Positions 58,001 through 64,000 of a stretch of DNA of 64,000 nucleotides are shown here, one piece after another. A program made the translations under genes and the position numbers. Below the pieces are notes generated by a model. It saw only the letters and a program-made list of their open reading frames with translations. It was not told where the DNA came from and searched no databases. The DNA is taken from assembly GCA_034620365.1 (NCBI GenBank), contig JAQGEQ010000054.1:248001-312000 (forward strand), given 5' to 3'. Within the stretch, counting starts at the first letter, position 1. Each line of letters opens with the position of its first letter. The stretch is from Pegea sp. RAD2-039 (Eukaryota > Chordata > Thaliacea > Salpida > Salpidae).

Positions 58001-61000
58001 ACTTAACACAAAATCGAAAGTTTACAAATCGACGTTTGTTGCTAGACGAGTAAATTGAAAAGAAATAAAAACTTACTTTACTTTTTTGAAGTTTCAAACT
58101 CAATGAAATTGTTCTGACTACAGACAAGTCATATTCTTCAGTATAATTCACAACAACCTTAAATTCTTCTGTACTTTCATTCCAATAATTTTGACATTTT
58201 GTCTGAAGAAGATGTAATAAAAGAGTTTTTGATTAAAGAAAAAGTTCTTTTATAAACTTACAAGAATTTAAACATATTTCAATAAAGCTAAAAAAATAAA
58301 CAACTTTTGAAACACATTCTTAGTTGTTTGTTCATTTAAAGCAGATAACTTGAATGATAAATAAAAGTAATAATTAAATCAAATGTTGGAATTTATAGAA
58401 ACAAATTATCAATGTTCAGTTTTGTTGATTTCATTTTTAAATTTCAACCTTTTTGTTTTCAACTAGATTTGTCAACATGACGATTACTCTGCATTCAGTT
58501 TCATAAATCATTCTCCAAAAGTCTTTTGTGGTGTTTCTTGTGGGTCCTTGTGTTGCAATAAACCTTTTTTTGATGTTATAACCCTGGTACAAGTGAATTT
58601 ATTCCCAAAAACAACAAAATTGTTGTAAAAACCTACATCAATCCAACTTGCATTGATGTAATCGGATATATTTGAGTCTCCATGAGTAGGTAGCACAACA
58701 CGAGTTTCATCATCTGTAAATTCATTTCTAGATTTTTCAATTAGTTAATTTGGAAATAATAAGAAATTGAAACTTTTTTTTGTTTCCAAATTTCAAACTA
58801 CTAAAATAAGGAATAAAAAACTGAATGGGAAATTCGATGAAAATTTTTATTGAAAGAAAAGTTTTGAAGTTTTTGGATAAAAATAGATTTCATGAATGAG
58901 TTTTTGGAATTAAAAAGTTTTAAATAATTGAAATTTGAAGAAATTTTTTCGGAAGTAAATTCAGTTTAATAAATAAATTAATTGAAAAATATTTTCAAAT
59001 ATTTCTATTAAAAGTTTAATTAAAAAGATCTAAGGAAGTTTTGTTTGAAGCTTTGTAAGCAGATGAAAGGAAATTGACATCCACACTTCCTCACATAAGA
59101 TCTTATCATAGTGAACATTGGTATCCATTATTTGGACCAAATGTTCGGTGACACGGCCTAATGATCTAGGACAGTGATATTGTGGTCAGCTTTTCTGTCT
59201 AGTTTCACTACCGTGGTCTTCTTCTGAAGTAGCCACAAGATAGTGGCACTATTTACATAGATTTGAGGAAGATACTTTTTCGCGTTTGAAAGATGACGTA
59301 ATAGAGCGTATCTTCGACGACGATTCGGACTAAATGGATTATCAACCAACCCAACTTGTTCATCAGTCGAATAAATAGATTACAATAAAATAGATTTTGG
59401 ATTAATCATTGAAATCAAACAAACAACTTCTTGATGAAAGAAATATTTCAGATATTTGATTTGATGTAAATACAAAAAAATCAAATTACTTTTAACTTTT
59501 ATAATAAAAGTCTTACATTTTTTTTTAAATTGGATTTTAAATTAACAGAAAATCAGTTTTTATCAACAAATTTGTTCAGAAAATTTTAAGAAAGTTTTAT
59601 TAAGATTTCTATTTACAAAATTTCTTGAAGTTTTATAGCTGGTTGCTTGCAATTAATTATATCTCAAATCATTTCTTAAATATTAAAGGAAAGTATCTTT
59701 ATGAAGAGCAACAAGTTCTCAAAAGACTTTCTAATTTGAAATCAGCGAAATTGTAATAATAGAAAATTGAAGACTCACAAGGAAGAATATTTTGGTATCG
59801 GTTCTTTCTCGAGTTTTGGATGTTTTTACCAAAAGTAAATGAAAATTCCAATCTACGAAGCTCTTGTTTCAAATTCTACAAATATGTTTTAATTTCTAAA
59901 TAGTTTTTCAAAATAGATAAACTACTTGCAACAGAATTAAGGTTAGTTAGCTTCAAAATTGTTTATACTTAATTCACTCAACTGAGTATACTTTAAACTC
60001 TCAGTTAAGGTGATAAAAATAAGATTCCTCTGTTTTGGAGCTTGTTGGTTGAGTTTAAAAACTTTAAGTTTTAATTATTAAAAAACTTATTTGGTAAATT
60101 AACTTCAGACTTTTGGTTTGAATTGAAACTTTTGATTTAATGTTACAATCTACTAATTAAAATTTAAATTGAACTAAAAATACTTGGAATTGATGGTTGT
60201 GGATTTGGAAGTTCTTTTTTCTTGCATCTGTGTAAGCTTGTAAGAGATCTTTCTTTAAAATTGAGGTACTTGATAATGAAGTTTTGATATTAATGATATT
60301 CATGTAAATATGTTCTTCTTCTGCTTCTTTAAATAAACAAAATTTTTATGTTTTTGATAATTTAGTTAAAAATTATTCAAAGTTAATTATAAATTTTTAG
60401 AATTTATATAAAAAACAAGTTTACGAAATTAGTTTAAAATGATTTTCAAGATAATTTTATTGTTTAAATTTTGTAGGAAAATATTTCTTGACTTTAACTT
60501 TTAACAATTTGAATTTTGTTGAAATTTCTTCAAAGTTACCAAAAGCAACATCCGTTTCACATTTAGAATTTTCAAGATTTTTTTCAACATTTGTTTTTCG
60601 CTTGATGAGATATCTAGAAAGAAATAATCAAAATAACAAAATTATTTAAAAAATTTATCAAATTACATTATCAAGAATAATAAGAAGAAGAATGTAAAAG
60701 ATGTAGAAATAATTATTCCAATCATAATATTCCAGGACTTTTTAGAAGAATCTGAAAAAAGATTTTTGAGTTTTTCAAATTTGATTTCAAATTTTATAAA
60801 TCAAAATTTGTACTTATTATACAAATCAAATTTTCAGTTTCTTTTCCTAATTTATTTCCACAACTCATCAAACTGAATGAAAAATTAAGTTTCTTCCATT
60901 TGACATTTCTTCCGATCACAAACATCTTTTGATCCTCATCAAAGTCTTCAATTTTCACTTTTTCGTCAAGATTTGAAACATTAACAGATTTGATATTTAT

Positions 61001-63574
61001 CTAAGAAATAAAGATTTAAATATTTAGTTTAGTAAACGATCTTTTAAAACTAAACTGTTTTTTAATCTGACTTTCAAATACTTTTCAAATTTTAACTTAC
61101 TTGAACAAATTCAATTTGATAATTATCAAGATTTTCAGATAACTTGAACTTTACTCTACAAAATCCTTCTTCAGTTGAATCAATTCCAGTGACGTCAACA
61201 ATATTGGGAAATCCCCCTTTAGTTTGAAATATTTCTTCAAGTTGAATTGGTTTTGACCAATATTTTGGTGTATATTGCACCTAAAAATTAGATTTAAAAG
61301 TGAAAAAGTTGATAAATCTTCACTTATACAACTTCTTACTTTAACTGTGTAGTTAGTTTGAGGTTCCAACTTCTCTATTTTGACTATCGATTTTTTAGAT
61401 TGAAGATTTGAAACAAGTTGATTTTGATTATCATAAACAGTTAAATTAAATTGTGTTAATGAAAATGTAAAGTCGTTCAATTGAAGTAATATTTGATTTT
61501 CTTTACAAATCTTTCTATTTACTTGAGATTGTTCAAGTGAAGCAGCTATTGAATAAATAATTAATTAATTTATCAACAAAAATATTTTATTAGTAAAAAA
61601 AACTCACCAATAAAACAACATTGAAACTCAGAAGAAAAATCTTTGAGTAAAATATAAATGATAAAAATTTGAGAGGAACTTTTCAACTAACTTACTTTGA
61701 AAACTTCCTTTTTTCAATTCACAAACTTTCTTCGAATTTTCATTATTTTTTTCGATTAAAACTTTGAAACTTTTTGGTTTTAGCTTTTCTGCATCTGAAA
61801 GAAAAATTGAAATTAAATCTTTTTCAAGAGATTTAGATAAACAACAGATCAGTTGTTTGGATTTTTACAATTTTTGTGGAAATTTGACAAACCTGAATTA
61901 AGATAAAATGTTTTATTTTCTTCAACAGATCCAATTCTATTTCTTACTTTGGCAACACAGATAATCGCTAATTTTGGTGGAAAAGAAATTGGATTAATAA
62001 TTGAAATCAAACTTGTTGCTGTCATCAGCTTCTCATCATTTGTATTTCGGATGATGAAGACTTTATCATTCTTTTCTAACAACTGATTGTTAATCTTCCA
62101 AGATATTGATGGAAGAGGACGACCTTTTGCAGAACATGAAATATTCTTCGATTCCAAAACTTTAACTTCTTCAAGAGTTTTGGTTTCGATTTTAGATAGA
62201 AAAGAAATAACTAAAAAAATATCAACAAAATTGATTCCACTTCAAGATAGTTTATAGAAATTAATAAAATTTTATCAATAAAACAAATAATTTTGAAGAA
62301 GATTTACTCCAAGAACTTTTGATGAAGATTATGTTGGATGTTTGATTTATTTTAATCTTTTAAATTGATAATGAGCAGTTTGACTTTTACAAATGAACGA
62401 ACAAATTTGAAGTGATAATTTAGATTTATAGTTTTGATAATGAAATTTTGAATTTCTTTAAATATTAAGTTTATAAATTTATTTTATATCTAAAAAAGTA
62501 AATTTGCAATTTGAAAAGAAAAAGTTTTTCAAATTTCTGAATTTACTTCAAATATAAGATTCAGATTTTATAAAATCCTCTTTTTTCAAGAAGTAAAAAC
62601 TTTAATCAAACCTTTTACATTTGCAGATAAATTTTTGATGATCTCTAAACTCCCTGATGTCATTTGTTGATGGAAGATGCAATTATATCTTCTTTCTTCT
62701 TCAATGGAAGGATTCACAAAATGAAGAATTGAAACTTTGTAGTTTGTTTTATTTTTATATTGTTGATAAATTTGTTGTTCTTTGTCAGTTGTTATAGTTT
62801 TCCCATTTCTGTCAAAAATACAGAAAATTAAAATGATATTTGATACTTTTTAAATATTTGGATAAAAATTTGAAATATAAAAACCTTTTCCATTCTACTC
62901 TATAGGAATTGTTTCCGTAAATCCTACAAATGATGCTTTTGGATTTATCTGTAATATTTATGGATGATCTTGAAATAACTCCACTTGCAGATTCTGATAA
63001 AGATTTGAAACATTAAAATTTGAAAATGAAACTTTTTAAGTAAACTGTTTATTTCGAAATTATATTTTAATTAACTTTCTTATTTAGGCTAACTTACTAT
63101 TTTCACAAATAAACTTGTTTTTCTTTAAGCATTTTTCATCGAACCAATATCCAAAAAACTTTGAGCTTAACGCGATATTAACACATTTTTCATTTGATTC
63201 ATTTGGTTCACCCTTGTAGTTAGGGTTTATATTTTCTTCTTTTATCCAATCAGTCTTCGTGTTCCAATGTTTATAGGAAACCTTTTCTCCATCAGACCAT
63301 TTCCAGATGCTATTATTATCATTTTCTTGATGTAATCCGATCCAAAATCCAGATAACCATTCTTTCTTATTATTAGAAAGGTGGTTAAATTTATACTCAA
63401 CAATTTGTTGATTGATGAAAGTTTGAGTTTCGTTAGTTTTAACATGAGCGAGGAATCCATCAAATTTGTTGCAAGTTTTGTTTGCTTCACTAATGTTACA
63501 ACTTTTATTATAAAAAGTGTAAAAATTATTTCCGAATGAAGCAACTTTGATGGTTGTTGGTTTCTCAGTTGTAA
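55078..63574 (-). CDS. Receptor tyrosine phosphatase with C-type lectin, Ig and FN3 domains
   Basis: Twenty-six phase-consistent exons: 63098-63574, 62885-62993, 62612-62808, 61893-62210, 61696-61794, 61608-61640, 61340-61545, 61101-61280, 60814-61000, 60667-60751, 60540-60613, 60184-60326, 59779-59875, 58637-58713, 58449-58583, 58077-58202, 57392-57543, 57185-57320, 56977-57080, 56743-56923, 56637-56696, 56276-56392, 55900-56034, 55658-55815, 55222-55357, 55078-55161. The signal-peptide exon was not placed. Order: C-type lectin ([27 protein letters not shown]); Ig from two exons (IICRIYG, YNCIFHQ); Ig ([25 protein letters not shown]); two or three FN3-like modules ([10 protein letters not shown]); membrane segment [24 protein letters not shown]1 ([52 protein letters not shown]); PTP D2 ([19 protein letters not shown]). 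D1 has Ser for the WPD acid; D2 lacks the P-loop Arg. Introns mostly lack TGACGTCA. Confidence 0.93.
56405..56475 (+). repeat. Dispersed hairpin repeat, copy 3, in a phosphatase intron
   Basis: AAGGGTGCCTGAAAAGAGAA followed by ACATATTCTCACAAATAATA, a diverged relative of copies at 22.8 and 34.7 kb. The stem is weakened by substitutions. It lies in the intron 56393-56636. Confidence 0.5.
59080..59360 (-). other. Degenerate retroelement-like fragment in a phosphatase intron
   Basis: A GC-richer island in the 1-kb intron 58714-59778. The minus strand has a 63-codon frame including [17 protein letters not shown], similar to the fragment at 10.5-11.1 kb. The shared plus-strand words ATGTTC-GTGAC and CTAGGACAGTGA confirm common origin. 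It resembles the segment after the reverse transcriptase in Ty3/gypsy-type polyproteins; no ends or other domains are visible. Confidence 0.35.
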
Positions 63575-64000
63575 CTAAAATATAATTTATTTTGTTAAAA
63601 GTTTTGAAAACTGTTGAATTTCTTGATAATTACGATTAAAATGATCAGTTAGTACTAATATAAATAACAAACTAATGTTTTGATGAGTTACTTTTGTCAA
63701 TATTGCTAAAAATAGAAATAGTAAAAAGTTTTTAGAATTTATATCCAATGATTCAAATGTAATGATCAAATAAATACATTGACCAGGTTTATATAGTTTA
63801 GCCATATAATGTAAGTTAAAATCGGTTTAATTAAGTTTAGATGTATACTTCAACTTTGTATTTATTAATAAAACATCAGACATTTGAAGATTTCGAAATT
63901 AAAAGATTTCCTGATATTTTGTAGTTTATAAATTTACAGACAAAAAAGAAAATTATTCTGAGAAATAGTTTTTACATCGAATTTTTATAAAACAAATAAT
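63575..64000. other. 5' region of the receptor phosphatase gene
   Basis: The lectin exon starts at an acceptor (63574), so the signal-peptide exon must lie further up on the minus strand. A hydrophobic frame at 63587-63805 (FLLFLFLAILTKV) could contain it, but I could not find a donor giving phase 1, so no exon is claimed. Confidence 0.4.

Noticed and set aside
63242..63544. 100-codon minus frame over the lectin exon
   Set aside because: Out of frame with the lectin domain, whose frame carries all the conserved lectin motifs.

Overview
The window is eukaryotic nuclear DNA, almost certainly from an invertebrate animal. It has spliced genes with GT-AG introns, many of them only 36-60 bp, AT-rich spacers, tRNA-Cys genes and clear animal gene families: centlein, neurensin, a receptor tyrosine phosphatase and WDR31. 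I cannot name the phylum. All splice models below were built by hand from splice sites and reading phase; wherever exons are listed, the phases agree across the junctions.

Layout. 1-19864 (+): most of a centlein-like centrosomal coiled-coil gene whose 5' part is an amplified two-exon module separated by minisatellite introns; later introns hold other minisatellites, one about 2.9 kb long. 20050-21642 (-): leucine-rich-repeat transmembrane receptor. 21.6-25.1 kb: AT-rich spacer with dispersed repeats. 25163-28267 (+): hnRNP M-like splicing regulator with an 8-nt microexon. 28436-33492: tandem array of a 1576-bp unit carrying broken copies of the 3' end of the neighbouring minus-strand gene (33325-33546). 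35779-36021 (+): SRP9. 36675-38477 (-): methylmalonyl-CoA epimerase, with WDR31 (36962-38228, +) nested in its intron. 40588-42683 (+): gamma-glutamyltransferase family. 42.7-44.0 kb: 14-bp minisatellite. 44544-44907 (-): secreted Kazal protein. 45396-46556 (+): neurensin-like membrane protein. 47984-51134 (-): TMTC-like membrane/TPR protein. 51533-53567 (-): unrecognised 527-aa protein. 54.3-54.8 kb: three tRNA-Cys(GCA) genes. 55078-63574 (-): receptor tyrosine phosphatase with a C-type lectin head, Ig and FN3 domains and two PTP domains, both with altered catalytic residues.

The strongest unexplained signal is the palindrome TGACGTCA. It occurs about once per 100 bp from 47.9 to 53.6 kb (roughly 55 copies by hand count) and is dense in other compact genes (13.3-13.5, 19-22, 27-28, 36.9-37.6 and 44.1-46.6 kb). 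It lies inside most of the tiny introns, often touching a splice site, and also inside exons. It is nearly absent from the AT-rich spacers, the amplified centlein array and the phosphatase gene. Introner-like insertion is one testable explanation.

Several products are linked to centrosomes or cilia (centlein, WDR31, possibly the 527-aa protein), but nothing shows co-regulation; this is an ordinary mixed chromosomal neighbourhood with unusual repeat biology.
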